Source: Caldithrix sp. (GTDB lineage Bacteria > Zhuqueibacterota > Zhuqueibacteria > Oceanimicrobiales > Oceanimicrobiaceae). Taken from it: DNA of 14,252 nucleotides. A model generated the notes under the pieces. That model worked only from the letters and a program-made list of their open reading frames with translations. It ran no database searches and was not told the origin of the DNA. The stretch is from assembly GCA_004357015.1 (NCBI GenBank), contig SMXE01000177.1, forward strand, positions 1 to 14,252. The letters are read 5' to 3'. Below, in pieces: positions 6,766 to 13,605 of the stretch. A program made the translations under genes and the position numbers. The first letter of the stretch is position 1; each line of letters starts with the position of its first letter.

Positions 6766-6864
6766 TTATAACGTTTCAAATGAGTGGCAGCCGTAGCCCG
6801 AAGGACGGAGCGGAGTTCAGCTGCGCAGCAGTTGAATCTGTCCGTCTCACTTTGTTGGTTAGAA
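6766..6864 (-). other. attC site of the GNAT cassette
   Basis: R'' TTCTAAC (6864-6858) and R' GTTATAA (6772-6766) lie 99 bp apart. The arms CAAATGAG-TGGCAG and CAAAGTGAGACGGACAG match after reverse complementing, with bulges. A central AGCTGCGCAGCAG palindrome forms an inner stem. Confidence 0.75.
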
Positions 6865-6870
6865 GTCACT

Positions 6871-7317
6871 TTAATTCGAGATACATTTCGTCTGTGGGGC
6901 AAACCCCAGTGTTGCGTAGAGAGGACGGGCCGCGTCCGACGCCAACAGCCGTACCGTGTCGATTTCATGACACTGAAACCACTCAAGCACCTGTAAACTA
7001 AGTTGCTTAGCGTAACCCTTTCTTCTGTGCGCAGATTCCGTATACACATCACCGACGAATCCGTACCTAGGGACGCGAAGATACCGATACGGGATATCCG
7101 ACTTCACGAAGCCGCCCGCCATTCCAATGATCCTTCCCTCCACACGAATTAGGAAATGAGCCGCCTCGGCACGATCGTATAAACGCTTGTAATCTTCAAA
7201 CACAATGTCAACGAAATCGGTGGACAGCAAATGACCAAAGCCCGCTTCCTCGAACATTTTCTGTTTTAGCTCGACGATCCGCGCTAGGTCATCGATGCCA
7301 GCTCGTAAAGACTCCAC
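6871..7317 (-). CDS. GNAT-family N-acetyltransferase
   Basis: A 148-residue acetyltransferase of the GNAT fold. The N-terminal helix pair covers about 1-35, strand 2-3 is HFLIRVEGRIIGMAGGF (about 54-70), and the acetyl-CoA loop is VYTESAHRRKGYAKQL (about 91-106), fitting the R/Q-x-x-G-x-A motif. Motif B follows as VRLLASDAARPLYATLGFAP (about 122-141). The acceptor is unknown; many cassette-borne GNATs act on small amines or aminoglycosides, but nothing here points to resistance. The start is GTG 7317 with a good AAGGGGG about 7 nt upstream. The gene is intact, unlike the second GNAT at 9241-9508. Confidence 0.88.
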   Translation of the reverse strand: MESLRAGIDDLARIVELKQKMFEEAGFGHLLSTDFVDIVFEDYKRLYDRAEAAHFLIRVEGRIIGMAGGFVKSDIPYRYLRVPRYGFVGDVYTESAHRRKGYAKQLSLQVLEWFQCHEIDTVRLLASDAARPLYATLGFAPQTKCISN

Positions 7318-7343
7318 TCCGCACCCCCTTATGGTGCCGTGAC

Positions 7344-7398
7344 TTCTAACACCCAGCCTGAATGCGCGTACCGTACGTACTCCAGGCTGATGTTAGAG
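7344..7398 (-). other. attC site of the HAD-fragment cassette
   Basis: R'' CTCTAAC (7398-7392) holds the stop codon of the upstream ORF, and R' is GTTAGAA (7350-7344). The arms CAGCCTG and CAGGCTG are perfectly complementary around a GTACCGTACGTAC centre. Total length is 55 bp. Confidence 0.85.
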
Positions 7399-7575
7399 CG
7401 CACCAATATCCACCAAAGCCCGTTTGACATCTAAAGGCGTACGAACATGCACGGCCTGTAGCCCTGCAAGTCGTGCGCCCTCCACATTCTCGACCGTGTC
7501 GTCGAAGAAGAGCGTCGCCGATGAACTAATGACTACTGATGCTATGGCGCCGATGATAATTAAGAATATTTCCAT
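7393..7575 (-). pseudogene. HAD C-terminal fragment fused to a membrane segment
   Basis: A 60-codon frame. The C-terminal 40 residues are the tail of an HAD-IA hydrolase: motif IV LFFDDTVENVEGARLAGL, then QAVHVRTPLDVKRAL. Motifs I to III are absent, so it cannot be an active HAD enzyme. The first 18 residues, MEIFLIIIGAIASVVISS, form a hydrophobic helix unrelated to HAD proteins. ATG 7575 lies only a few bases inside the cassette, so the fusion probably arose by deletion within or between cassettes. It could be expressed as a tiny membrane-anchored peptide, but I treat it as a remnant. Its cassette is about 190 bp. Confidence 0.7.
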
Positions 7576-7580
7576 TTGAA

Positions 7581-7615
7581 ATCTAACGGCATGCCGGGTT
7601 GACATTTTGTTAGAA
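7581..7615 (-). other. Very short, probably deleted attC of the CPBP cassette
   Basis: Good outer boxes, R'' TTCTAAC (7615-7609) and R' GTTAGAT (7587-7581), are only 35 bp apart. The centre holds CGGCATGCCG, but most of the expected arms are missing. It looks like an attC with an internal deletion. Confidence 0.6.
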
Positions 7616-7622
7616 GCTATTT

Positions 7623-8292
7623 TCACCAAAACGACCGCACATCGGTAACAAAATGCGCCCCGATAAGCGGCCAGATATTATTGATTTTGACGTAAAGCAC
7701 ACAGGCCACAAACCCAAGCATAAAAGTACTTACCACCTCATGGGCGCCATTTTCCCAATGAATAAGCCCAAATAACAGTGACGAAATCAGAGCATACCTC
7801 CAGAATGGGCTTCCCGAACCATCTCGCGACGAGAAAAAACACCAGGGCAAAGCCCGAAACATAACTTCCTCAACTACTGCTGCGGTTGCCGCAAAATAAA
7901 CAACCACTAATGCCCTCAGTAACAGGCTACTGGGCAGAACACTCTTGTAGGAAAAGTCTGGAGAGTTAGTACCAAGCCAGATCGAGAATAGCCGACCAAC
8001 GGGCTCATAGAACAACCAGAACAGAAACGCCGCTATAAGAGTTAAACCTACAAAGTCAACTGCACCTATGGGGTGAAACCCGTATTGCCTGGGCCTCCAC
8101 CCGCCAAAGCGCTTCAACGCATAGAGGCACGACAACAGGCACGAAAACGAACTGCGTGAGGTCTGCAAGCCAGAACCATATTGGATCTAGGTGATAAATA
8201 CTTTCTTTATAAAATCCGTTTACGAGCCCAATTGACACGGAAGGCAGCATCGCTAAGAGCAGAATGTTTGCGTTGATGCCTTGTGCCTTCAT
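7623..8292 (-). pseudogene. CPBP intramembrane metalloprotease, frameshifted
   Basis: Two overlapping frames together make one CPBP (CAAX protease and bacteriocin-processing/Abi) protein of about 220 residues. The first frame (8292 to about 8090) gives MKAQGINANILLLAMLPSVS and membrane helices up to VVVPLCVEAL. The second carries RFGGWRPRQYGFHP, then the catalytic motifs: EEVMFR (EExxxR), FGLIHWENG (FxxxH) and IGAHFVTD (H with D in place of N). All active-site residues are present, so only a single-base indel, near 8085-8125, separates it from an intact enzyme. ATG 8292 starts the signal-like first helix. The family processes prenylated or secreted peptides; the substrate is unknown. It could be a sequencing error rather than true decay. 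Confidence 0.85.
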
Positions 8293-8305
8293 CGGTTCTT
8301 ATGGC

Positions 8306-8435
8306 TTCTAACGATAGTATTAACCGGCCTGGTTGAGATGTTGCACTACCCACCATGGGTTGAGAGATTCACAACTTTTCATAGCCTGATAGAAGCGACG
8401 CATATACCACGTCCGTGTTCAATGCTTGGTTAGAG
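8306..8435 (-). other. Long (130 bp) attC of the hypothetical-gene cassette
   Basis: R'' CTCTAAC (8435-8429) and R' GTTAGAA (8312-8306) are 130 bp apart. The arms GTATTAACCGGCCTGG and GCATTGAACACGGACGTGG (reverse-complement sense) align with bulges, which supports a true site despite its VCR-like length. Confidence 0.75.
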
Positions 8436-8453
8436 GATGAATTATTCTTCTTC

Positions 8454-8734
8454 TTACCACGTAAAACCTTTTTCTAATTTTTTATTGATACCGTCAAAGG
8501 ATTCTAGTTCTACAATTTCCTCAGCATGAATCCTGGGGGGTGGAGTTTGATTCTTAAAGGAGTATTAGCTCGTAAATATTTATTTTTCCTAATTAATTCA
8601 ACGGCTTTATGCTCAGCCTGTTTTTCATTTTTGGCCTCGATAAATCGAGTACCATAAAATCCTTTAAGAAGCCCACCCTCCTTTATTTTGATATTAAAAT
8701 CCTTCCCGTGAACTAAAATTCGATACTTTTTCAT
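8454..8734 (-). pseudogene. Hypothetical cassette protein, frameshifted in a C run
   Basis: ATG 8734 opens MKKYRILVHGKDFNIKIKEG, GFYGTRFIEAKNEKQAEHKA and VELIRKNKYL, a small basic alpha/beta protein. The frame stops at 8510, but the next frame continues smoothly as PPPRIHAEEIVELESFDGIN, then KKLEKGFTW and a TAA at 8456-8454, just before the attC. The switch falls in CCACCCCCC (near 8535-8543), so the full protein would be about 93 residues. I do not recognise the family, although the ELESFD...GFTW ending resembles small proteins common in cassette arrays. It is markedly AT-rich compared with most neighbours. Confidence 0.7.
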
Positions 8735-8737
8735 ATC

Positions 8738-8825
8738 CTCTAACGCCGCAAATCACCGGCGGCAAAAAGCAGCAGGAGGAACGACCGGCGCTTTCTGACG
8801 TCCGAGTAAATTTGCCTTGTTACAT
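8738..8825 (-). other. attC site of the VOC cassette
   Basis: R'' ATGTAAC (8825-8819) and R' GTTAGAG (8744-8738) bound 88 bp. The left arm GCCGCAAATCACCGGCGGC pairs with the right arm (GGCAAATTTACTCGGACGTC in reverse-complement sense) over most of its length with bulged bases. Confidence 0.75.
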
Positions 8826-8845
8826 GGCTTTATGGCCATTTCTGC

Positions 8846-9137
8846 ACCAGGGAATGAAAATATGGGCTTTATAATTGAACCACCAGCATTCTTGGTTTTT
8901 GATTGGGTTTGTTTCAACTCCTTACTAATAGAAAACTATCAGAGCACTGCCTTTTTCAATAGAAACAGTTAAATCAGATTTGAAAAATCCGCCATCGATG
9001 CCTGCACTTGAGAAAGCTGTGTATTCAGGGCCGTAGTCTATAAAAGACCAACCGAATACAGCGGTGAAAAAGGCTTTAGTCGCCTTTACATCTTTTGCGG
9101 GAAATTCAACGTAATTTATTTTTTCATGCTTATTCAT
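8846..9137 (-). pseudogene. VOC/glyoxalase-family protein, frameshifted and truncated
   Basis: ATG 9137 (AGGA upstream) begins MNKHEKINYVEFPAKDVKAT, KAFFTAVFGWSFIDYGPEYT and AFSSAGIDGGFF, the N-terminal half of a vicinal-oxygen-chelate (glyoxalase/bleomycin resistance-like) protein. The frame stops at 8925 after ALIVFY. One base over, the family sequence resumes as SKELKQTQSK...NAGGSIIKPIFSFPG. The usual ending (GGRRFHFxDPxGNEFAVW) is absent: homology ends near 8846, close to the attC. So there is a one-base insertion near 8923-8928 plus loss of the last 20 or so residues, including a metal-ligand region. An inactive product is likely. Confidence 0.85.
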
Positions 9138-9156
9138 TACTTCGTTCCTGATGTAT

Positions 9157-9246
9157 ACATAACGGCTGCGAGCTGAGCGGCTCGGCCAGCCTACTCTCGA
9201 ACTTACGACTCGCTGAGGCCGGGTCCGCTCCAGCGAGTGGTTAGGC
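9157..9246 (-). other. attC site of the degraded GNAT cassette
   Basis: R'' GCCTAAC (9246-9240) carries the stop codon of the upstream reading frame, and R' is GTTATGT (9163-9157). The 90-bp site has GC-rich arms (GAGCTGAGCGGCTCGGCC and GGCCGGGTCCGCTCCAGCGAG) that pair. Confidence 0.85.
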
Positions 9247-9508
9247 ATCCAGAAGTGCCTTCATAATGACTGCAGGACGTCCACGATACTCGAGCCTTTC
9301 GACCTCAGCCCAGCCGAGTCGCTCATACAGCCGCTCCGTATCGCGGCGCCGAGCGTACAGATACAACTCGCTGATTTCGAGCCGACGCGCCTCATCGGCT
9401 TCGACCTCCTACCAGAAGCGAACCGATACCCATGCGCCTGCGGGGCTCAGCTACAAACAGAGTTCCCAGCCAGTGCTCGTACTGGGGACGAACTTCGACC
9501 TCCCGGAT
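9241..9508 (-). pseudogene. GNAT acetyltransferase remnant, 5'-truncated and frameshifted
   Basis: Reading minus from about 9505, VEVRPQYEHWLGTLFVAEP then RRRMGIGSLLV is the acetyl-CoA-binding core of a GNAT enzyme. The frame stops at 9392, but one base over it continues VEADEARRLEISELYLYARR, RDTERLYERLGWAEVERLEY and RGRPAVIMKALLDA, ending in a TAA that sits in the attC R'' box. An extra G in GTAGGAGGTC (near 9405-9412) explains the shift. The usual 60 or so N-terminal residues are missing, replaced by a hairpin and short repeats. It is a dead gene. It is unrelated in detail to the intact GNAT at 6871-7317. Confidence 0.85.
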
Positions 9509-9518
9509 CTTTAATACC

Positions 9519-9541
9519 AAACGTCCCCGGTGGGGGCGTTT
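9519..9541. other. Terminator-like hairpin with no U-tract
   Basis: AAACGTCCCC (9519-9528) pairs with GGGGGCGTTT (9532-9541) around a GGT loop, a 10-bp stem with one G-T pair. Only TTT follows on either strand, so rho-independent termination is uncertain. It stands between the cassette start and the GNAT remnant. Confidence 0.5.
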
Positions 9542-9634
9542 GATGAATGGGAAAACCCCGACCGAAATCTCTGTGAAGGGATTACCGAAACCGGAGAAAG
9601 GATCACCGAAAACGAGTAACAAAGCGGCTTAAAC
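9542..9634. repeat. Three spaced ACCGAAA repeats in non-coding leader
   Basis: ACCGAAA occurs at 9561, 9584 and 9605, spaced 23 and 21 bp, with partly conserved flanks (AAGGGATT and AAGGATC before the second and third). A 29-codon plus-strand frame (9543-9632) crosses them, but I see no reason to call it a gene. The rest of this leader holds nothing I recognise. Confidence 0.5.
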
Positions 9635-9780
9635 GCATAACCCCCCAGGGTCGAGTGTCACGTGATAACTGTCACCGTACAAGCCACGATTTCTCGCCTT
9701 TACCAAACACTTGTTTGATCTTGATATGTCTCTTCTTTTGTTCCTTGTCCTTATACTGTCTTGGAACCAATCTGTTAGGG
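9635..9780 (-). other. Doubtful attC of the glycosyltransferase cassette
   Basis: Candidate boxes are CCCTAAC (9780-9774) downstream of the glycosyltransferase and GTTATGC (9641-9635), 146 bp apart. Both 7-mers are near consensus, but the arms inside them do not pair convincingly. Smaller hairpins (TTCC/GGAA, GTGACAG/CTGTCAC) occur within. It may be degenerate, or a fusion of two half-sites. Confidence 0.4.
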
Positions 9781-9797
9781 GTCCCACAAATAATAAT

Positions 9798-10949
9798 TCA
9801 TAACGTTTTATAAAGCCGAATATGTGCCTTCGCAATCAAATCCCAAGACGTGGCAAGTGCATACCTTTTCACATTATCAATAATCATCTCTCTAAAGCTA
9901 TTACCAACAAGAAGCTTTATTAATATTTTTGCCAAGTTGGATGAGTCATTAGGATTAAACACCACTTCTTTTGATATCTCTCTTGGCACTTCATCGAATT
10001 TGTGGATTTTGGATACAACAATCGGCGTAAATGATCCCATTGCTAAATGGAGACAGCCACTTCCAGAATACCATTCTTGGACATAGGGCAAAACCACAAC
10101 ATCTGAAGAGCTAAACACTAAGTAGATTTCATCATCGCATATGTATCTTTCCGCAAATATTACATGGTCACTCACACCAAGTTCTTTAGCCTTTTCTTCA
10201 TAGAGTTTTCGGGTTTCAAAATCTTCTTGGACCCAATCCCTAATATATCCTGAAAAAAAGACATAGGCATTTGGTACTTTCTTAAGCACTTCAGGCAAGG
10301 CCTCAACTATTAATTCTTTTCTTTTTAACTTTCCAAAAAATCCAAAAGAAAGAATAATTCTACTATTTTCTGGTAATCCAAACTTTCTCATCGCTTCTAT
10401 TTTACTTGCCTGTTTTAAAATTTCTGTACCATGTGGAATCACATAGATGAGATTTTCATTCACACTTTGTCTGACTAACTCTTCCTTCATAGACACCTGA
10501 TGAACAATAATTGCATCAACCATCTGGCTCATGCTGAAGTTATATTCCTCAATATTCATTGCTTCCATATTCCAGTCATTAGTTTCGTTCGTGTGTACAG
10601 TATGAAGGGTTAAAACAATCTTAGTCTTCTTTCTTAGCTCTTGAAGCAAGTTCAAGAAGCGTCCATCAGGATTGAAGATAGCGAAATCATGTTGAAGATG
10701 AATAATATCACAACAAAACCTCGACACAGCTTCAGTTATTTTTTGCACGTAGTCGTCTTTCCTGTAAAAGCAAGGCGATGTTTCAAATAAATTTGTTTTA
10801 ATTTGTTCCGCGCCATTTTCAGCTATAATCGAGATTCTTAATTCTTTATTAATCCTCAACAAAGCTTGGGATAGGTAATTTGTATAAGTACCTATTCCAC
10901 ATCTTGTTGGTGGGTAGGTTGAGATATAGCCTATGTTCAATATTAACAC
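9798..10949 (-). CDS. GT4-family (GT-B fold) glycosyltransferase
   Basis: A protein of up to 383 residues with the two-domain GT-B layout. The N-terminal domain opens with GYISTYPPTRCGIGTYTNYL (about 7-26), the glycine loop of GT4 enzymes. IIHLQHDFAIF and VLTLHTVH are the following strand ends. The C-terminal domain has ILSFGFFGKLKRKELIVEAL (about 200-220), DVVVLPYV (about 283-290) and the nucleotide-sugar site YSGSGCLHLAMGSFTPIVVS, where Gly and Ser replace residues of the usual E-x7-E. Donor and acceptor are unknown; a cell-surface glycan role is inferred. The annotated GTG 10949 lies against a CGGAG; a TTG at 10940, 8 nt after that Shine-Dalgarno, is an equally good start. It is strongly AT-rich and long for a cassette. 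Confidence 0.88.
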   Translation of the reverse strand: MLILNIGYISTYPPTRCGIGTYTNYLSQALLRINKELRISIIAENGAEQIKTNLFETSPCFYRKDDYVQKITEAVSRFCCDIIHLQHDFAIFNPDGRFLNLLQELRKKTKIVLTLHTVHTNETNDWNMEAMNIEEYNFSMSQMVDAIIVHQVSMKEELVRQSVNENLIYVIPHGTEILKQASKIEAMRKFGLPENSRIILSFGFFGKLKRKELIVEALPEVLKKVPNAYVFFSGYIRDWVQEDFETRKLYEEKAKELGVSDHVIFAERYICDDEIYLVFSSSDVVVLPYVQEWYSGSGCLHLAMGSFTPIVVSKIHKFDEVPREISKEVVFNPNDSSNLAKILIKLLVGNSFREMIIDNVKRYALATSWDLIAKAHIRLYKTL

Positions 10950-10973
10950 TCCGTTTGTATTTATTTGAATATC

Positions 10974-10993
10974 AATACGAATTAATACGAATT
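10974..10993. repeat. Tandem 10-bp repeat upstream of the glycosyltransferase
   Basis: AATACGAATT occurs twice head to tail (10974-10983 and 10984-10993), and a related TAATACGGA lies near 11016. The copies sit 25-45 bp upstream of the glycosyltransferase start in an AT-rich leader with a TACAAT hexamer on the minus strand. They could be an operator or part of a promoter. Confidence 0.5.
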
Positions 10994-11084
10994 CTATTGT
11001 ATGCGCTTCCGATTTAATACGGACTATTGCAAGTCTTTTCTCTGTTCCGCGTTTCAGGATTTCGATTGCCCCTGTTTTTTATGA

Positions 11085-11199
11085 GCCTAACGGCGTGCTG
11101 ACATGGTTAGGCGGCACTGTTCGCCGCCAGATACATTGCTCAGCAGTTTGGTTTGTCGCGTTTCTCATCTCGGGTTGGTCGATCAGCACGCCGTTAAGC
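11085..11199 (-). other. attC-like site with nearly perfect long arms
   Basis: Outer boxes are GCTTAAC (minus, 11199-11193) and GTTAGGC (minus, 11091-11085), 115 bp apart. The terminal 17 bases of each end (11085-11101 and 11183-11199) are complementary at 16 positions with no bulge. A second GTTAGGC lies inside at 11106-11112, next to a GGCGG/CGCCGCC hairpin. Confidence 0.75.
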
Positions 11200-11219
11200 A
11201 GGGCCAAGGATGGCGCCGC

Positions 11220-11876
11220 TTAACGTCCGCGTTGAGCGACGCGCCGATGATGTTTCACTTCAGGCACGTATCCCTCCCGCATTCGCGGCAACGCGTGTTT
11301 AGAGGGCACTCCAAGCAACTGCTCTGTGAGACGACCATAGCCTACGTCTAAGCTGAACCGAAGGGATCGAATACCGATTGTAGCCGCAGCCTCCACATTT
11401 CTTGCTCGGTCATCAACAAACAACAAATCCTCGGCGCGATAACCGCTCTGCTCAAGGAGAAACTGATAGATCCTCCGATCAGGTTTCCTTACATTTACCG
11501 CGCTACTAATGATCGCTCCAGCCAGTAGGCCCTCAATGTCGAAGGCCACCCTGAGTTTTCTAGACCACCGATCAATGTCGTTCGATAAGCACCATACGGG
11601 GATCCTCTGATGCTTTGCGTTGCGGAGAAATCGAGCAACGCCTGGCACAAGAGAATGCCTCGACAAGTAGTCATCCTCAACTGAGGGAGCCAGACCAACA
11701 CGATTCCAGAAGTCGTCAGCCTCAATGATGCCGAGACTGGCATCCAAGTAGGCCGAGTCGATCCCCTTAGCATTCGTGCTTCCACCGGCTTCGCGGACAA
11801 ACGGAATAAGCGGATCCGCAACGTCATCCGCGGCACGAAAGATAACTCCCATTGCGTCCAGCACGATGCACTTCAT
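11220..11876 (-). CDS. HAD-IA family hydrolase with variant motif I (DAMG)
   Basis: A 218-residue HAD protein. Motif I is VLDAMGVIF: the nucleophile D7 is kept, but the second Asp of DxD is Met (residue 9), which weakens the case for a phosphatase. Motif II is WCLSND (about 94-99), motif III is the Lys in VRKPDRRIYQF (about 130-140), and motif IV is LFVDDRARNVEAA (about 152-164). The cap is short. The C-terminal 45 residues, rich in Arg and His, go beyond the core. The ATG at 11876 uses an AGAGGT Shine-Dalgarno formed by the first bases of the cassette (R' GTTAGAG). The TAA at 11222-11220 sits 20 bp before the attC R''. Confidence 0.88.
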   Translation of the reverse strand: MKCIVLDAMGVIFRAADDVADPLIPFVREAGGSTNAKGIDSAYLDASLGIIEADDFWNRVGLAPSVEDDYLSRHSLVPGVARFLRNAKHQRIPVWCLSNDIDRWSRKLRVAFDIEGLLAGAIISSAVNVRKPDRRIYQFLLEQSGYRAEDLLFVDDRARNVEAAATIGIRSLRFSLDVGYGRLTEQLLGVPSKHALPRMREGYVPEVKHHRRVAQRGR

Positions 11877-11883
11877 TAGTGAC

Positions 11884-11941
11884 CTCTAACGCTTGCGTAA
11901 CAGGCGCGATGTCAGAAGCGTCGTTGATGCACTTGCTAGCT
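11884..11941 (-). other. attC site of the pdxJ cassette
   Basis: R' GTTAGAG (11890-11884) is clear. The R'' side is degenerate, AGCTAGC around 11941-11935, and contains the pdxJ stop codon. The arms GCTTGCGTAACAGGCGC and GCAAGTGCATCAACGACGC (reverse-complement sense) align with bulges. The length is about 58 bp. Confidence 0.65.
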
Positions 11942-12664
11942 GCCGCATATCTTATGATACTTATTAATAACGTTTGAAATTCCAAACTCTATAGACTCCA
12001 CAACAATTGCATGACCAATGGAAACTTCAAGAATATTTGGTATTTGTAAAAATCTGGCTAAATTGCATAAATTGAGATCATGTCCGGCATTTACTCCGAG
12101 CCCCGATCTTTGCGCACAATCTGCACATTTCAAATATTTTTCAAACGCCTTTGTTTCCTCGGGCGTTCCGTATGATCCAGCAAAGCTTTCAGTATACAGT
12201 TCTATGCGGTTTAAACTTGTTTTTGAGGCCAATTGAACCTGCTCTACTGAAGGGTCTACAAACGCGACAGTCCTTATCCCCAAATTATTGAGTCTTTTAA
12301 CAGTATCGTCTACAAAATTCCCATGCTCATTGAAATCCCAACCATGATCAGAAGTAAGCTGATCCTCGCTGTCAGGTACCAATGTACATTGATCTGGCAC
12401 TGTTTCCTCAATGAGACATAAAAATTCTTCCGATGGATATCCTTCTATATTTAGCTCAATGTTTGGATGCTCCTTCAATAATAGCGAAAGTTCTCTGGCA
12501 TCTCGTTTTTTGATATGCCTCTCATCTGGCCTAGGATGTATGGTGATACCTTTAACGCCAATATCAATAAGTTTCTTAGTGAAACCGATTAAATGAGGAT
12601 AGTTATTACCTCTGGAATTTCGGAGCAAAGCTATTTTATTTACATTTACACTTAATTTAGTCAT
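11936..12664 (-). CDS. pdxJ: Pyridoxine 5'-phosphate synthase (PdxJ)
   Basis: A 242-residue TIM-barrel protein covering the whole PdxJ family length. PdxJ condenses 1-deoxyxylulose 5-phosphate with 3-amino-2-oxopropyl phosphate to pyridoxine 5'-phosphate in vitamin B6 synthesis. Visible signatures are LSVNVNKIALLRNSRG (about 4-19), GITIHPRPDERHIKKRD (about 39-55, with the conserved His, Arg and His), ELNIEG with the catalytic Glu (about 70-75), CTLVPDSEDQLTSDHGWD (about 93-110), LGVNAGHDLN with the second key His (about 190-199), and the phosphate-binding end EVSIGHAIV. VNVNKIA in place of VNIDHIA, together with HPRPDERHI, is the form I associate with Bacteroidetes. ATG 12664 has AGGA about 8 nt upstream. 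No other B6 gene is nearby. Confidence 0.93.
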   Translation of the reverse strand: MTKLSVNVNKIALLRNSRGNNYPHLIGFTKKLIDIGVKGITIHPRPDERHIKKRDARELSLLLKEHPNIELNIEGYPSEEFLCLIEETVPDQCTLVPDSEDQLTSDHGWDFNEHGNFVDDTVKRLNNLGIRTVAFVDPSVEQVQLASKTSLNRIELYTESFAGSYGTPEETKAFEKYLKCADCAQRSGLGVNAGHDLNLCNLARFLQIPNILEVSIGHAIVVESIEFGISNVINKYHKICGS

Positions 12665-12682
12665 GTTAATTCCTGTAAGTGC

Positions 12683-12809
12683 AGCTAACGGGGCGGCAGC
12701 TGAGCGGCACCGTTTGACGAGCGAGGATCACGCAGTGATGCGAGAGCGTCAAGGACTGAAGCCGCGGAGCGGGACGCGCATCGGCGTGCGCTGTAGCGCC
12801 TTGTTAGGC
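12683..12809 (-). other. Long attC site (127 bp) of the methyltransferase cassette
   Basis: R'' GCCTAAC (12809-12803) and R' GTTAGCT (12689-12683) bound a GC-rich 127-bp stretch with several internal inverted repeats, including GATCACGCAGTGATGC and GCGCATCGGCGTGCGC. R'' lies 5 bp after the restored methyltransferase stop. Confidence 0.75.
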
Positions 12810-12813
12810 CGAG

Positions 12814-13598
12814 CTACTTCGTTGCTAACCAGATCGTCCACTGATCGACCTCTCGTAAGGAATTGTTCAGCGCCTTCGATTCCAGCCGCTCGCAGTATCT
12901 CCTGAGTTCAGAATCCGACAACTCGAAAAAAATGCTCTTGCCCTTTCTCGCCGTTATCTCTGTCTCAAGCTCGCGGAACGAAGAATAGCACTTGCGCGTT
13001 TCGGCGTGCGTAAGTATGCGAATGTCAGTAAATCCCTTTCCTTTAAGGCGCCCGCGTACCCATGTGCCGTGGGACGGCGAGCCCGCTCAAACTCAAGCAG
13101 TTGAGAAAACTCTTCGAACAAAGTTGCTCGGATCCAAAAGACTGGGTCAGCGGACTCCACGTCCTCCAAAGTCCGGTCCTGTACGGCGCAAACACCATTC
13201 GGTCGCAGTAACCGCCAAAGCTCAGCCGCCCCCGCCCATCGATCCCTCTCGGTTAAGTGGTGAATCACCGCTCGCTGAAACACAATATTGGCGCATGCAT
13301 CGGGCAACCCGGATGCGGTCGCAGACCCAAGTGCGAATGACAATTTGGTTTCTGAGGGAGATGCAAGCCGCGCCTCCTCCAAATACTGGGCAGAACTATC
13401 CACTCCCGTGACCGTTCTAGCCCCCAGGAAGATGAAACCACGGGAATAAATACCTCCCCCACATCCAATATCCACAACATCCTTGTTCGCAGGAGCCAAG
13501 TATTGCCGACACCAAACCCGCCAATTCTCATCTACGGATCGGTCGCTGTATATCCGTTGAGCTTCAAGGGAATCAAAATTCATCGTCCCGCGACCCAT
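12814..13598 (-). pseudogene. Class I SAM methyltransferase, frameshifted
   Basis: The first frame gives MNFDSLEAQRIYSDRSVDEN, then motif I DVVDIGCGGGIYSRG (about 40-54), VTGVDSSAQYLEEA, the post-motif LPDACANIVFQRAVIHHL and the strand LRPNGVCAVQDRT, up to LLEFERA. It then runs out of family sequence and stops at 12954. One base over, the protein continues as SPSHGTWVRGRLKGKGFTDI, RILTHAETRKCYSSFRELE and onward to LREVDQWTIWLATK with TAG at 12816-12814, beside the attC. The lost base is near 13070-13090 (GAGCGGGCTCGCCG). The restored protein would be about 260 residues. ATG 13583 is an alternative start. True decay and sequencing error are both possible. Confidence 0.85.
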
Positions 13599-13605
13599 AT
13601 AATAG

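Noticed and set aside
7623..8292. Programmed frameshift in the CPBP gene
   Set aside because: No slippery heptamer or downstream structure is evident, and five other genes nearby carry similar simple indels.
9543..9632. Plus-strand 29-codon gene
   Set aside because: Short, lies on repeats in a leader and resembles nothing known; it may be chance.
9629..9835. Minus-strand 68-codon frame downstream of the glycosyltransferase
   Set aside because: It overlaps the glycosyltransferase 3' end and the candidate attC, and its sequence looks non-coding.
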